Shown piece after piece: positions 10,841-23,400 of a stretch of 64,000 nucleotides of DNA. The notes beneath the pieces are model-generated. The model had not been told where the DNA came from. It worked only from the letters and a program-made list of their open reading frames with translations, and searched no databases. Numbering within the stretch: the stretch's first letter is position 1; the number at the start of each line of letters is the position of its first letter. The stretch comes from Aplysia californica (Eukaryota > Mollusca > Gastropoda > Aplysiida > Aplysiidae): positions 67,242 through 131,241 of the forward strand of contig NW_004797746.1 of the NCBI RefSeq assembly GCF_000002075.1, read 5' to 3'. The position numbers were made by a program, and so were the translations under genes.

Positions 10841-11410
10841 TGTGAGGTATCGTGGTGAAATCAGGCGCTCGTCAAAATACAAGGAAATTGAAGAAACAGG
10901 CATTTTTTTCTCTAGTTTGGCAATATTTTTTTAACTTTTGCTGTTTGGCTCAACACCTATCAATAAAAAAAATATTGATTAACACTTTCCACCCTCGCAG
11001 AGCGCGCAATACTTTTCCCCACGGACCAGGATACAGTTGCGGTACATGCTTTCATACTGTCACCGATCGGCGTCCCGTTTGGGAAAAGGGATGGCTTCTT
11101 ACCATCGCCAATCAGCGCCCAGTTTGGGGCAAAGTGTTAATGGCACAAAAATGCACATTTTCCTTTTTCAAGGACTCTCAGTCTCAAGTTATAGAAGTTA
11201 CGAAACTTTGGCGGCCATTTTCTCGTTAATTTTAATTAAACAAGGCTACCCCCACCTCCTTCAATCGGAAATATCTCAGCGTCTTTTCAAGATAGGATGG
11301 GTATTTTTTCATAGAAAGCAAGATATATGACAAAAATTTCAGGCGATTTCATTCAATAACTCCACAAGTCCGAAAATTGACGAGCGCCTGATTCCACCGT
11401 GTTGTGACAC
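10841..11410. mobile_element. MITE family D, full copy
   Basis: About 570 nt with terminal inverted repeats of some 35 bp. The left end carries GTGGTGAAATCAGGCGCTCG; the right end, read in reverse, gives GGTGGAATCAGGCGCTCG. Other copies or ends: 62606-63068, 45079 onward, 48821-48870, 55912-55960. No transposase. A TTAA-flanked MITE is nested inside. Confidence 0.8.
10983..11136. mobile_element. TTAA-flanked MITE nested in MITE D
   Basis: Flanked by TTAA at 10979-10982 and 11137-11140. Its ends CACTTTCCACCC and CACTTTGCCCCA (the second read in reverse) resemble those of the element at 6828-6909. It was therefore inserted into the MITE D copy later. Confidence 0.65.
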
Positions 11411-12360
11411 AACTGCTTTTGTTTCTCTGTGCCATAGCTGTCAGACAGTCATGTGACTGGCCAACAGTATTTTTTTTGCCTGTTATTAGTGTTATTAGCC
11501 ATTAAAGTATTCCTATATCAGTATCGTCATGAAGTTTTAATAGACTTGCAGGTGAAATGCTTTGCATATATTGTTAAAGCAGAATATTATGAATAACATC
11601 ATGGTATTCCAGGGAAGATAATGTTAGTTTACACTTCCATGACATGTTTGATACCGGTGTACGTCAAGGCAAAAGTTAAGATTTTTGGGTAATTATTGCA
11701 CTGCCTATTCCTGTTTTTTAATCCATTTTCTGGGAGAATTTGGGCAACTTCTCTCTTGAATTCCATAATGTTACAGTGAGTGGGGGTATTGTTGTCCGTA
11801 CCTGAGCCATGGGAATTGAAAAAAAAATCTTGGTTTTTATATCACTCTACTATCTATATGCCAGACAAAAACAGGGGGATGCCAACAGCAGGGTTAAGAG
11901 TTAAGATGAATTAGGTAGGATTTGAGGACCAACAGTGCTCAGAAATTATTAGATTACAACATGTTTCAGTTTCAGGCTTTTTTGTGTGTTTTTACAAACT
12001 GAAAAGTTTTAATTTGAGTATTGTGTTTCTAAAAGTAAAAGGCATAGCTTTGTGACTGTTTTCTTATCTGTCAGATAATATTAGAATCTTTTATAACAAC
12101 CATATATATGAACACATGTGAAGGATATAGGTCTATCAAAATAAGATTGAGCCTGTCTTTATATAATTGCGAAAATCAAATTTTAACAATTTTTGTGCAA
12201 GAGGTATGTGTGCTCATCAATGCCTGCCTCCGCCTATCTCAATTAGAAATTATTTTTTTTTAACATCCGATACCTAGAGCCATTTTCAACAAACGAATGA
12301 GGCCATGGAGAATGTTACTTTTTTATAATTGCTGATCTGATGTAGAGTAGCTGTTATAAG

Positions 12361-12541
12361 TGGGTGGTTGGCGGGTTCTCTAGTGTAGTTTGCTTCTTCT
12401 TTCCTATCAAATATCTATCGTCTTTATCTACTCTCCTTTTTTGTGTTTGTTACTCTATTGTAACACATCTAATCTTCGGTGACGGTACTTGTATGACCTT
12501 ATTGTGTTGCAAGTGCCATAAAACTCTTACGAAAACTAAAG
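12361..12541 (+). mobile_element. SINE family A, full copy
   Basis: Begins TGGGTGGTTGGCGGG, has a pyrimidine-rich middle, the small hairpin (here GTTAC/GTAAC with loop TCTATT) and the 3' hairpin region with a TACGAAAACTAAA-type tail. It is the only full A copy lying between the two genes. Confidence 0.85.
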
Positions 12542-12545
12542 GTTA

Positions 12546-14180
12546 AGTTTAACTCTAGATTCTTCCTGAAAAGTCCTGAACCATTTATGTGATATAATGG
12601 AATGTGCTGTTTGCTGTGATTGTGCTGGATATGGAAGCGGGCGAAACGAGTAGTGGGAGATGTTGGGGTAGAACAGGGTGAGGTGTAAGTCTGATAATAA
12701 TGACAACATACAAAAATACAATATAAGTTTTAGCTGGAAAGTGTACATGTTTTGATACGAGAGTTTTAATGAATAAAAAATCGGTGCATGCTTGCATATT
12801 TTTATGACCCAATACATATATGTATAATTGATGTTCTATTGTATTGTTTCTTTCTTTGATGCTTTTTAAGATGTAAAGTCTGCAATAATGTCATGCATTT
12901 CATTGAATACAAAGTATTATAATTCAGGGGATAAAAAGTTGGTCTTTGATTTTTTAAATATATGTACATATGTATTGTGTTGTGTGTTCATGTTTGTTTT
13001 TGGTAACACTGTATTAATACATATATTATTACCAGGGGTCTGAATATTCCACTATTTAGCGGATTTGCGCTTCCGCCATTTCCTCTGCTAAACTCCACTG
13101 CTGAGAGGAGCACCTCCCAGTAATGCATCACCACTTTCTGTACATAATCAAGATTGTGATGTAAATATTTGGTAAGAGACTCTTTTACTTGAAATTATTT
13201 TCCAAACCCTCAAATTGGTATGAAATAACCTTGCTTTGATAAATCGATGGTTTTTATCTCAGCATTCTAGGCTTAAACAGTATAATAATAATGGGTGTCC
13301 CACGAAAATGGTCTTCTGTCGCGATAACACGGAAAGTTCCTCCTTTTTAAAAAAAAAATTCTGAGTTGAGACCCATGTGTAATTCACCAGAATGTTTGTT
13401 TTTTTTGGTCTAATGCCTCAGCTCATTCTTAGCGGCCTTCAATTCTTTTTCTAGTGGTAGTAGATGGCTTGTGCAGCTTGAAAATGACTTTGTTGTGTAT
13501 GCTGTTTCTTTGTCTTAATAGTTTCTTCTTCTTTTATCAAGTATCCGCTGTATCTCAATCATCCCAAGTTAGCCCGATGGGCTAGGTCAAAGTCAAAGCA
13601 GCCTGCCCACTAAATGATCTAAATGGTCACTGGAAAAGTAAAAAGAATTGTGGTGGTGGTTGATGGATGTTCTTGTTCTACTGAGGTCCATCCCTGCTTC
13701 TATACTTAAAGTCGACTGCAGTTGAGTTGATGTTGTCGGAGTACTCAGAGGAGTGAAAAGTAGATCAATTCATCCGAAGTTCATCTTAAGGGAAGACACG
13801 GGTTGGCGACCCCTGTGAATATCGATAAAAATTTTAGAAATATCTAATTTTTGTTTGACATCTGGAACTATCAGGTCACAACGACGAAACTGTTGAAAAA
13901 ACACCCTAAATGACCTAAAAGGGCGTTTGAAAATTGCGTACTGCAAAGCTTCCTACAAGGGCAAAACCACCACATGCATGCAGCTCGGAAATCCTCAAGG
14001 AATTTTAGCCAAATTTGCTGTTTTTTTATCGACTTGTGTCCTACACCACGAACATTCCTCAGTTAAAATTTCTAGTGCATGTCATAAATGGACGTACTGT
14101 CTCGAACTGTGTTCACTTTGCCATTTGGTTGCAATATAACTTTATAAGCCGCCGTTTGCGCAAAATCCAGAGTCGCATCA
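12546..14180. other. Intergenic DNA, nothing recognised
   Basis: AT-rich, without supported genes. 13717-13790 carries a GAGTTGATGTTGTCGG-type motif that recurs at 17583 and 52556, so it is probably an old repeat. Confidence 0.4.
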
Positions 14181-14182
14181 AC

Positions 14183-14396
14183 ATGTCACCAAAACGAAAG
14201 CTGAGAGACTTTGTTGATGGTGCCAGGGCTATGGCATGGCTGCAGGGTGGAGTTTGGGCTCGAGAAGTTGCCAGAAGGCTTGCAGTGTCATACTCTGTCA
14301 TTGTCCGCCCGAGGCAACGCCATCAAGCCACTGGATCGGTCCAAGAACGGCCACGAGCAATTCTACCCAAGAAGACCACTCAAGAGTGTTTGCAAG
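14183..14396 (+). pseudogene. Tc1/mariner transposase N-terminal fragment
   Basis: Encodes MSPKRKLRDFVDGARAMAWL, then EVARRLAVSYSVIVRPRQRH, then ATGSVQERPRA: the paired-like helix-turn-helix DNA-binding region of Tc1-type transposases, ending in the usual TGSVxxRPR linker. About 70 residues remain; the catalytic DDE domain is absent. Fragment of a plain DNA transposon. Confidence 0.8.
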
Positions 14397-14505
14397 TGAT
14401 CCTTTTAATTAACTATGTTAAGTCTGAATTATCACTGTATCATCATTGTACAATATATGGCTCTTCAGCTGACTTTACTTTTTCAAATCAAACAACTACC
14501 TGTTG

Positions 14506-14880
14506 TGTCATTGACCTAGCGGTTGGGCTCTCACACCCGCAACAGATGGTCCTGGGTTCGAATCTCGTTAGGGGCCCGACTTTGTGTCCTTGGGAAAGGC
14601 ACTTTGCACAAATTTTCCTCACTTCCCCCAGGTGGGAATGGGTACCCAGCTCTTGACAGTTGAGACAATGAAAGATCTTGTCAGTTTGTTAGTGTTTGAG
14701 CGCTTAATCAGCTGCTTGCACTGTGTATGCTTCCTGGGAAGCTGAGAATGTTTCTGAGTGTTCTATGGTCTGCTGGGGTAATAATATAATATAGTGCAAA
14801 GCCCATAGAGCTTGCTGTCGAGCGGGGATATATAATATGCACTACCGGTATACAAATGCTATTTATTAATATTATTATTA
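14506..14880 (+). mobile_element. tRNA-related SINE, family T
   Basis: A tRNA-like head with a B-box match (GGTTCGAAT) and an A-box-like CTAGCGGTTGGGC is followed by the block CCTTGGGAAAGGCACTT, an internal segment, and an AT-rich tail ending in ATTATTATTA. Related copies: 19822-20167 (+), 26985-27527 (-), 59812-60160 (-). Confidence 0.8.
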
Positions 14881-15075
14881 AATAGAACCAGTGATGTGAC
14901 TGTGTGGTCCTTAATAACCCCAAAGTGGAAGTTCCACCAGAGAAAGTCTTGTGGGTGCTCTGGTGAGGTTTTTCTTCTTTCCTTCAAAAGCAAACATCTC
15001 TACCGTCCTTATCTTTCCTCCATCTTTTCTTTGTGTTACTGTACAGTAACAGCACCTCATATCTTTGGTAGGCCT

Positions 15076-15720
15076 ATATATAATAATAATAAGAGCATTT
15101 GTATCCCGCCTTTCCCCACAGCATGGGCCCAAGGCGTACATAGGAGATTAAAAACGCATTCATACTAACACCATACAAATTCATCATGTGCGCACTTTTT
15201 GACAGCAACATTCTTTCAGACAATAAAAAATGCTCATACAAAAAGGCAAAGGTACTGTCCATTAATTAAAATATTTCTTAAATAGATGTGTTTTGAGTCC
15301 CCTTTTGAAGGTATCAAGTTTTATTTCGCTCCTCAAATCATGAGGGAGAGTGTTCCAAACTGTTGGCCCAGAAAAAAGAAAAAGCTCTCTCACCATATTT
15401 CTTCAGACACACACGAGGTGTTGAAATTAGTCTAGAGCCACTGGATCTTAGTTCACATGATAGTGTGTATGATACAATGAGTTCTTGAATGTATGTGGGA
15501 GACTGGTTAGTTTGACCCTTAAAGCATAGTAGGGCTAACTTATATTCAATTCTCGCTTTCAGTGGAAGCCGATGGAGCTCTTTAAGTAGGGGAGTCACAT
15601 GATGGCGTTTTGATTGCTTTAATACTGGCCTGGCAGCATTGTTTTGAATGCGTTGGAGTTTTGCAATTTTTTCTTCGGGTATATGACCTATTTGTGTTGA
15701 AAGTGTTGTAATACTATAAT
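15076..15720 (-). mobile_element. LINE 3' end (CR1/L2-like ORF2 C-terminus)
   Basis: On the - strand 15598-15338 reads TPLLKELHRLPLKARIEYKL, then SSGSRLISTPRVCLKKYGER and AFSFFWANSLEHSP. This is the conserved tail of ORF2 of CR1/L2-type non-LTR retrotransposons (consensus LHWLPVxxRI, then YGxRAFSxxxPxLWNxLP). The 3' end is a TTATTATTA tail at about 15080. 5'-truncated. Confidence 0.8.
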
Positions 15721-15837
15721 ATTGCTAAAAAAAATATACATATAGAGATCTAGTCCTAAACCCCAAACTGGGAGTTCCACCAAAGAAATTCTTGTCTGAT
15801 ATAGAACACAATGGACAAGTACTTATTGAACAGTGTG

Positions 15838-16052
15838 GCCATGTCACACTACAGGACCAGTAATTGTAAGTGTAAGATTGCAGGTTCGGTGGTTTCATTC
15901 AGCCTCAGCTCGGTTCGACGTTGTGTCCTTGGGAGAAGCACTTAACATAAGTTTCCTATTTGGCCCGGTCCTTTCGAAGACGGACATTAAACTAAACGCA
16001 GAGGTCCTTCCTCTCAAATAACCTAACAGGGTTAGTAAGGTCGTGAAACCTA
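15838..16052 (+). mobile_element. tRNA-related SINE, family T2 (degraded copy)
   Basis: Carries GCAGGTTCGGTGGTTTC, then TTGTGTCCTTGGGAGAAGCA and a GACGGACATTAAAC block. The same blocks occur in reverse at 48197-48420 and 56120-56290, where the tRNA-like head GTGGCCTAGTGGTTAGGCTA is intact. Confidence 0.65.
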
Positions 16053-16831
16053 TACATGTACCATTTCTTTTTTTATTGGATAGTAGCAACATTACCTTAT
16101 GTATATTCTTCATATTTTTATTCGGTCTTCTATTTTTTTAAAAAATACAGTGGTGTCTGACAGTGACAAATTTCAAATGTCCTTAGCATGTCCTTTCATG
16201 AAGCATGCTACAAAAGCAAAAACTAGTGACAGTGTCCACTTATGGGACAATGGGAGCATAATCTATATATTATATATACATGTATATATTTGTGAAAGTT
16301 TGTCACTTTGGTCACCTAAAACTTCCAAACGGTGGTTCAGAATTATATAAAGGGTGCACAGTTACATGTATATTAAGGAGTCTGAAGTCACTGCAGTTTA
16401 ATTTTCAGTTTTGCATTAGTTACGTTTAGATCTAATCTTGGGAAAGTTTGTCTTCTAAGATGCCATTGTAAACAAGTGAGGCTTCCGTTCACATGCAGTG
16501 CCCACTGATCCCACAATGACTTAACGATCGATTCTTTTGAGTCCGTTCATCAAAAGCGGTACCCAGCTAGTTTATAATAAACCCCAAAACCATTTGCATC
16601 AACTATTGAAGAGTTGGTCTCGTGAAAAATGGATAAACTCATCCAAAGTTCAACAAAACTACAGAAAAAGAGGTGTTGGGACGCGAGAAAAAGTAACAGA
16701 GTTCAACAAAAGTCAAGTCGACTGCAGGCCTTCTACATGTACTATCTTTACAAAATAAACAGGTCTATTTCATGAACATCCAAACAAAACAAAATAACCC
16801 GAAGAATAAATTTACAAAATATAGGCCTACC
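16053..16831. other. Intergenic DNA, nothing recognised
   Basis: AT-rich sequence between the EMI-type gene and the presumed 3' end of MSH6. 16520-16740 contains degraded AACTCATCCAAAGTTCAAC repeat sequence also found at 17608 and 52580. Confidence 0.4.
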
Positions 16832-16837
16832 TTTATT
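16832..16837 (-). promoter_or_regulatory. Candidate MSH6 polyadenylation signal (AATAAA)
   Basis: AATAAA on the - strand, about 550 nt beyond the presumed MSH6 stop codon at 17389-17391. This would give a 3' UTR of ordinary size. Confidence 0.4.
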
Positions 16838-17388
16838 GAATACTTTCTATTCTAACAACGAAAAACATCAAAACATTTTTTTTACATTACGGTACATGCA
16901 TCATGTATGTTAGAAACATTTGAAAACAGACATGCAGGGTAACCTTTACAAAAATATTTAAATGTCCAAAGCTAACTATGTGAGTCATACTGCTGGACAC
17001 AGACAATATAATATGTTTGTAAGAGAATACAAGAGGCCATTTTTGAAATCTCGAAGAAAAAAACAACAACTGGATTCTCAATTTCATTTGGAGCCAGAAA
17101 AAAACCCAACATTTAAGCTCACACAGACAAAATATGAACAAAGTTAAACACAAAAACAGGCAGTGGAGACTTATCAACATAGGCTAATGCGAAGAACGAT
17201 ATTGAACATGAAATTTAGGTACAAAATGTTGATGAATGGAATACTGACAAAACTTTTCTGCTCAATCATAAAAATAAAAAGCAGTTGTGACAAATTCCTG
17301 AGGTTAATGTCATACAGGGCTATAATCTGCAGACAGCAACATGCAAAATTACAGTACTCATCAAAGACAGAGACGCAAGTCTCATCAA

Positions 17389-17464
17389 TCAACTTACAAA
17401 TTCATCTGAGATTTTGGCAAGAGACATGATATAATCCTGAACAGCAATGTGAATGTCTATAGAC
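17389..17464 (-). CDS. MSH6: MSH6 candidate terminal exon, 3' piece
   Basis: Read together with 19501-19533 across the hAT element and without one copy of its target duplication, this strand gives [20 protein letters not shown] followed by KISDEFVS and TGA at 17389-17391. Human MSH6 ends [20 protein letters not shown] followed by TLIKEL, so EVC-A, D, AV and the leucine pattern agree and the length is similar. Caveat: exon 34 ends in phase 2, and no acceptor upstream of this segment gives phase 2 into this frame. The splice joint is therefore unresolved. Confidence 0.5.
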
Positions 17465-20400
17465 CAGGGGTGTCAAACTCAATCGCACAGGGGACTCTAA
17501 ATTCAAATTACATGAGAGGTATCGGGCCAAAGCCAAATTGGGTCAACGCTCACTGAGCTACAAAAACTAGTCAGCTGCGGATGAGTTGATCATGTCGGGG
17601 GACTGAAATAAAAGATCAACTCGTCCAAAGTTCAACTTAACACATTACACCCTAAGGGTTGGGACGGGAAGCCTATTCCTAGATCTTAAGCAGGGGGAAG
17701 GAACCCACTTCCCGTAAATACAAACGTTTTAAAAAACACATTAAAAAAAAACCTAAACAAATTCCAAAAATCCTGAAAAAATAAAAGTTAAAAAGAAAAA
17801 TGAACGTAGTTTCAGAAAAATATAACTTTATGTATGCGCAAACTGTTGGATATGTTGTAACTTTAGTTCAATCGGGGTGTCCGACCCGTTGCTCTCAGCC
17901 TCGCGGTCGGACCCTAGATCTACATTCTACATCTGATCAATCTGGATCGCCCCAAACTCTTGCTACATTTTCATCAAAATCTGATTCATCTGATTTGTCA
18001 TACGCTTGTTTTTGCTCAAATCCATCATATTTCTTTTTTCAAACTCAGTTGTGTTGCTTTTTAACAAGTCGAGACTCCTTCGAAGTGTTGGAAACGCGAT
18101 CGCACTTCGATCGGCTCTAATACTAAAACTACAGGCCCGAAACATTTCGTTTCGATATATAAAAAGGAAAAAGAAACATTTTGCAATAACTATGCAAATC
18201 AAAATCTCGGCATCAGAGTCTCGTCGTTTCTAAAGACGCTAGGTTGGCGTGACATTATTCACCATCCAACAATGAAACTTAACATGCAAAAAAGCAAAAA
18301 AACATTCTGCACAATGCAAAATACATTTTTAAGATATCTTGAAGGGACAGCAGTTAGAACCCCCCCCCCCCCCCCCAAGAAGATCAGCCCAGTAACACAT
18401 CCAATAACAGAAAATAAAATACCATAAGGAACTTGAACTCAAGGAATTTCATAATGGCTGCACCCCATCTACTGATTTTACCCGAAACTCCTCGGGTCTG
18501 GCAGCAAACGAGTTCAACAATTATAATGGGAATCAAAACAGACAAAAGTTAACATAATAACACACCAAAGCAGAGACCAATTTTCATTCTTATGCCTATC
18601 AAAATATTTCAGAGCTTGAAGTACGGCATCTTTTCTCTTTTCTTGATTACGAGGCTGTTTCATGTTTTGAGTAAAGTTCTGTGTTATGGAGATTCTCGAG
18701 AGGGAGAAATTAACACATTACACGCTAAGGGTCTGGACAGGAAGTCTACCCCAAGATCCTACGCAAGGGGAAGCAACCTACCTCTTGTCAATAAACTCAT
18801 TAAAAAAAAAAAAACATTAAAAAAAATACTAAGCAAATTTTTAAAATCCTGAAAAACTAGAATTTAGAAAAAAATGAATGTAGTTTCAGAAAAATATTAC
18901 TTTATGTATGCACAAACTGTTGGAAATGTTCTAATTTTAGTTCAATTTGAGTGTCCGACCTGTCACTCTTACTCTCAGCCTCATGGTCGGGCCCTAGATC
19001 TAAATTCTACATCTGATTGATCTGAATCACCCCAAACTCTTGCAACAACGTTTTCATCAACATCTGATTTGTCATTTTTTTTGGTTCTTGCTCAAATCCA
19101 CCGTTATTTCCTTTTTCAAACTCAATTGTTTCGCTTTTCAACAAATCAAGACACCCTCAAAGTGTTGGAAACGAGATCGCACTTCGATCGGCTGTAATAC
19201 TAAACTAAAACGGCTAACCTGAAAAATTTCGTTTCGGTATCAAACGGAAAAAGAAACATTTTGCAATAACTATGTAAAACAAAATCTCAGCCCCAGAGTT
19301 TTGTTAAGGCAAGATATCCGTTTCTAAAGACATCTGGTCAGGGCAGGCGATTCTGGGCGAGTTAGGGAGGAGCGCGTAGAGAAATTCCGCGGGCGATCGC
19401 GGGCAAGTTAGAGTGTACTGTGTTAAAATTCTCTTGCAGGCGGGACACAATTGTTCGATGGGCCAAAATAGGCCCTTGGGTTTTGAGTTTGACACCTGTG
19501 CTATAGCCATACAAACTTCTGTCATCTCTTTCCCTGTATGCACAACAAACTGTCACTCTTTGGTAGAAAGTAGACGTAAGCTGATCACGGTGTCTGTCTC
19601 AAGCACCCTCTCATGTCCTTGATGTCACCCGACCAAACATGTCTGGAAGATAAATAAAAAATAAAAAATAAAACAAACCAAAAACCCATTGTGAATTCCA
19701 TATAACAGAACGGAAAACTAAAGTAAACTTAGATTTTAAAAAATTTCACATGAAACTAATGGGGAATGAAATAACACTTTTTAAAAATTGATCCCTTTAT
19801 AATGGTACGTACAATAATACATGCAATAATAGGTCTTCATCGACTCTCAACCGCAAGATCATGGTTTCGAATCCCATCAGGGGGCCCGACATTGTTTCCT
19901 TGGGAAAGGCACTTAACACGAATTTTCCTTACTTCTCCCAGGTGGGAAAGGGTACCCAGCTGTAGATTAAAAAAATTTGGGCACTTCGTCAGTGTTTGAG
20001 CATGTGTGCAATCCGCAGTTTACAGTGTATGAATCCTGGAGAGCTAAAAATGTTTCTGAGTGTTCTAGGGTCTGCAGGGGTAATGTTGTTGTAAATAAAT
20101 CGCATAGAGCATGCTGTAGAGCCTGGATATGTGCTATATAAATATGCAAATTGTTATTCTCATTATTAGATCATTTAGAAGGTGGATTGTTTCAACCACG
20201 CCTGTCACTGTCAGGGTCTCAACTTGGACTGGCTGCTTGGGATATGATTGGATGATCCGAGATCAGAGAGTACTTAGTTTAGTTTTTAGTAGAGGTTTTA
20301 TAGCAATCGCAACTGCATAAGGTCATATGAACGCCATGGGGTGGATGTCAACAGAGAAGTCTTTACAGGGAATCAGACTTACTCTGCTCACCTCTCTAGC

Positions 20401-23400
20401 TTCAACAGCACAAAGTCTACTTTGACTATCAAGGCACCCCAGAAATAGCGGGTCACAAGAGTGACAAACATACAGAAGAAGTAGAGGAAAAATGATGATA
20501 GTAAGGATTAGGAAAGAAAATGTAGCCGTCCCCTGTTGCAGTTCAGGCAGTTATGAGCATGACATTGATGAATCAGCCCATTTACAATTCTACTGACATA
20601 AGAAAATGTTAATGTCCCCCCAATGGGAATGGCCTAAAGACACTTCAGTGGCACTGCCCCGCGGGATTTCCAAGATCAGAGAATACTTACTTACACCAGA
20701 TATTCATTAATGAAATAGAAAAGGAGACCCACCCAGAGGTGACAACACGGAAGAAATTTGAGAGAAAAAAATACCCCCAAATTTATAACATAAAAAGACA
20801 GCTTTTCAGATATTTCAGTTTCTGCTGCAGTTTATCCTCGGCTAAATAAGTTTTCCTAAAAACATCAAATGTGGACAGTCCATGCATGGGCCACTAGTAC
20901 CAACCTGAAGATTCTCATGTCTTCCACCTGCTGCTCAAACTGCTTGGCTTTCTTCAGGGCGCTCTGAATGACCTGCCGAAACAAAAAGTTTCTTGATTTT
21001 TCTTATGTGATGTATTGAGCCCTAAAAAAAACTTGCTATTAATGTTTTTAGTTTTAGTAAGAGTTTTACGGCACTTGCAACACAACAATAAGGTCATATA
21101 AGTGCCGAAGATTAGAGGTGTTACAAGAGAGTAACTAACAAACACAAAAAAGGAGGGGAGATAGAGCTGACAGATTTTTTATAGGAAAGAAGGAGCAAAC
21201 CCCATCAGAGCACCCACCAACCACCCACACTATTAATGTGATAAAATAACAATTTTCATCTACATCATCAAATAATAATTCTTTCGTTCACTCTTTTTTA
21301 GCAGCACCGCTTTCATTAAATATTATGAAGCAAATAGTTATGCTGTGTTTTGAATTAAGCGCAGTTAAACTTTTTTTTATCCAAACCTCTACAAAATTAT
21401 CTCAAATTCCTTTGAAGGTTTGAGCCCCCACTGAAGACAGAGCTATTTAGATCAATGTGATGAACCTTGTATCCACATACAACATATTTAAATTACTTCT
21501 CTGGGAGACATTTTCGTATGTTACGTCATCAACAGGTTGACCGTTCAGGTTGTGGTCAAGTAATACCGGTCGCCTCGTTTCAGTCTTTTGGACAACTTTT
21601 TTGTTTCTGGTAAGTGTTTTACGGCGCTCGCAACTGCATAAGGTCATACTGACGCACAGGACACATTAAACTTTTTCAGTTGGCAGGAAATTTCGAATCT
21701 TGCCCAGGTGGCGGCCAAAGCCTACTCTTATCGATTTTAGACCACCAAGGTATCTTTAGTGTGCGCAACTTGCACACGAGACCTCTGAGATTTTTCGCCC
21801 TTGTCCGAGAAGGCTAGGCATAGATCTTTCCTACAAGAAGATCAGGGGTGCGGCTGAAAGACAGCAGTAAGAAGGAGCCAAGGAGTAGCAGTAGAAAGGC
21901 TGCAGAAAGAGTCAGGAGCCCACAGGAGGGGGCAAAGGGGGTGAAGGGGTGGGGACAGGAAGAGGAGACGAAAGCAGACAACAGAACATTGCTAGAGAGC
22001 AGGAAAGGAGGTGAAAGGAGACAATTTTAGAAAAGAAAATTTGTTTTCGGTCGCTACCTGGATTTGAACCCGGGACCTTTAAATGAGAGGCCAACACCTT
22101 AACCACGAGAGCCCCCTTTGACAACTTCTATTTGTGTATACACACAGTACATTTCTCAGAGTGAGCTGAAATCGAAACTAGTCCTACGATGTATGTGACG
22201 CATCAAGGACAAGAAGATGACAGTTATTTGAAACTGAATTACAGCTGACAATAAAAACCAACCAATCATGGATGCAAGGTCTCTGAATCATTATTTTAAA
22301 AAGTAAATCATCTCTCTTGGTTAAAAAAAAAACAACAACAAAATTTCTTAAGCTCTACTAAACTGGATGGGCCTATCACTTTGGAGGTAGGCTACTTAAG
22401 CCCATTTTTCTTGTGACTGACAAACTATCAATCATTAAATCAGACACACTTTACCCTCTGCAAGCAGCGTGTAATGCATACCTCTTCCGGAATACTTGCT
22501 AGTCTGGCTGCATTGAAGCCGTAACTCTTGGGACAAGCCCCCTTCACAAACTTGTACAGGAATGTGATGGTCTCTTGAGATGGGTCCTCCTCGTTTTCAT
22601 TTTCCACCATACAGGCCTGAGACAACACAAAAATCATCAATTAATCTTATACTTATATGTAGTACTCACCCCAAATAAAAAGCACAGGCTCTGAGGGCTT
22701 TAGTACTTAGAATTTTTCAAGTAACAAAAGGGAGGGAGCAAAACAATAAAAGCATTTTATGTTCTGACTCAAAATTTAGAAATACATTTAGCACACACAG
22801 AGCCAAATTTGGAGGAAGCGGAAATCTTTTCCCAATGCATAAACGTCGCTGTTTACATGCGTCAAACACAAAGAATATATTTATGTTATAAAAGAAAAAA
22901 ATAATGGACCTAAAATTTTGTGCGCTATATGTGTGTTTGTAAAGTGTGCGCCAGAATTTATCCGTTCAATCTAAATTCAATTTTCACAATTGCCGCCTTT
23001 TTTACTTCAACATAAAAGCAGCTGTTAATAAGTTACGATCGTGAATATTCTTGGCAGCATGAAAGTAGTCAAACACAGGTAACTCAAATTTGTCGCGGAT
23101 TGGAAATAGTGTTCGAGATTTCCGTAATTCGTCATGTCAGTGTAAGTAGGTAGCGTAAACACGGCCTCGCGGGCACTCGCGGCCTTCCGACCGCGTGGTA
23201 TCGGTAAAATCGGGGTAATTCCGATAGCTGTTTCTTTGCTCTTTCGCTATAAAACACCAAATGCCATACACCTTGTAAAAGTTCAGCTTTTCCTCGTTAC
23301 AATGGTGTAAGTTGTTTATATGTCCGATTATTAGGAGCTGGAGAATCGCCGACGAAAGCGAAGCCTCTCGCGGTCGGAATGCGAGGTCGGCCGGTTGAAA

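Noticed and set aside
14015-14656. 213-codon ORF taken as one gene
   Set aside because: Only the middle (from 14183) is protein-like, a Tc1/mariner fragment; the end runs into a SINE.
20820-20845. Alternative last MSH6 exon (CAGCAGAAACTGAAATATCT, - strand)
   Set aside because: Would need an intron of about 60 nt and a different donor; gives a short tail ([14 protein letters not shown]) with no likeness to MSH6 C-termini.
22050-22119. Functional tRNA gene on the - strand
   Set aside because: A and B boxes are present, but the acceptor stem does not pair and the anticodon loop has the wrong size. It continues into a SINE body, so it is a SINE head.
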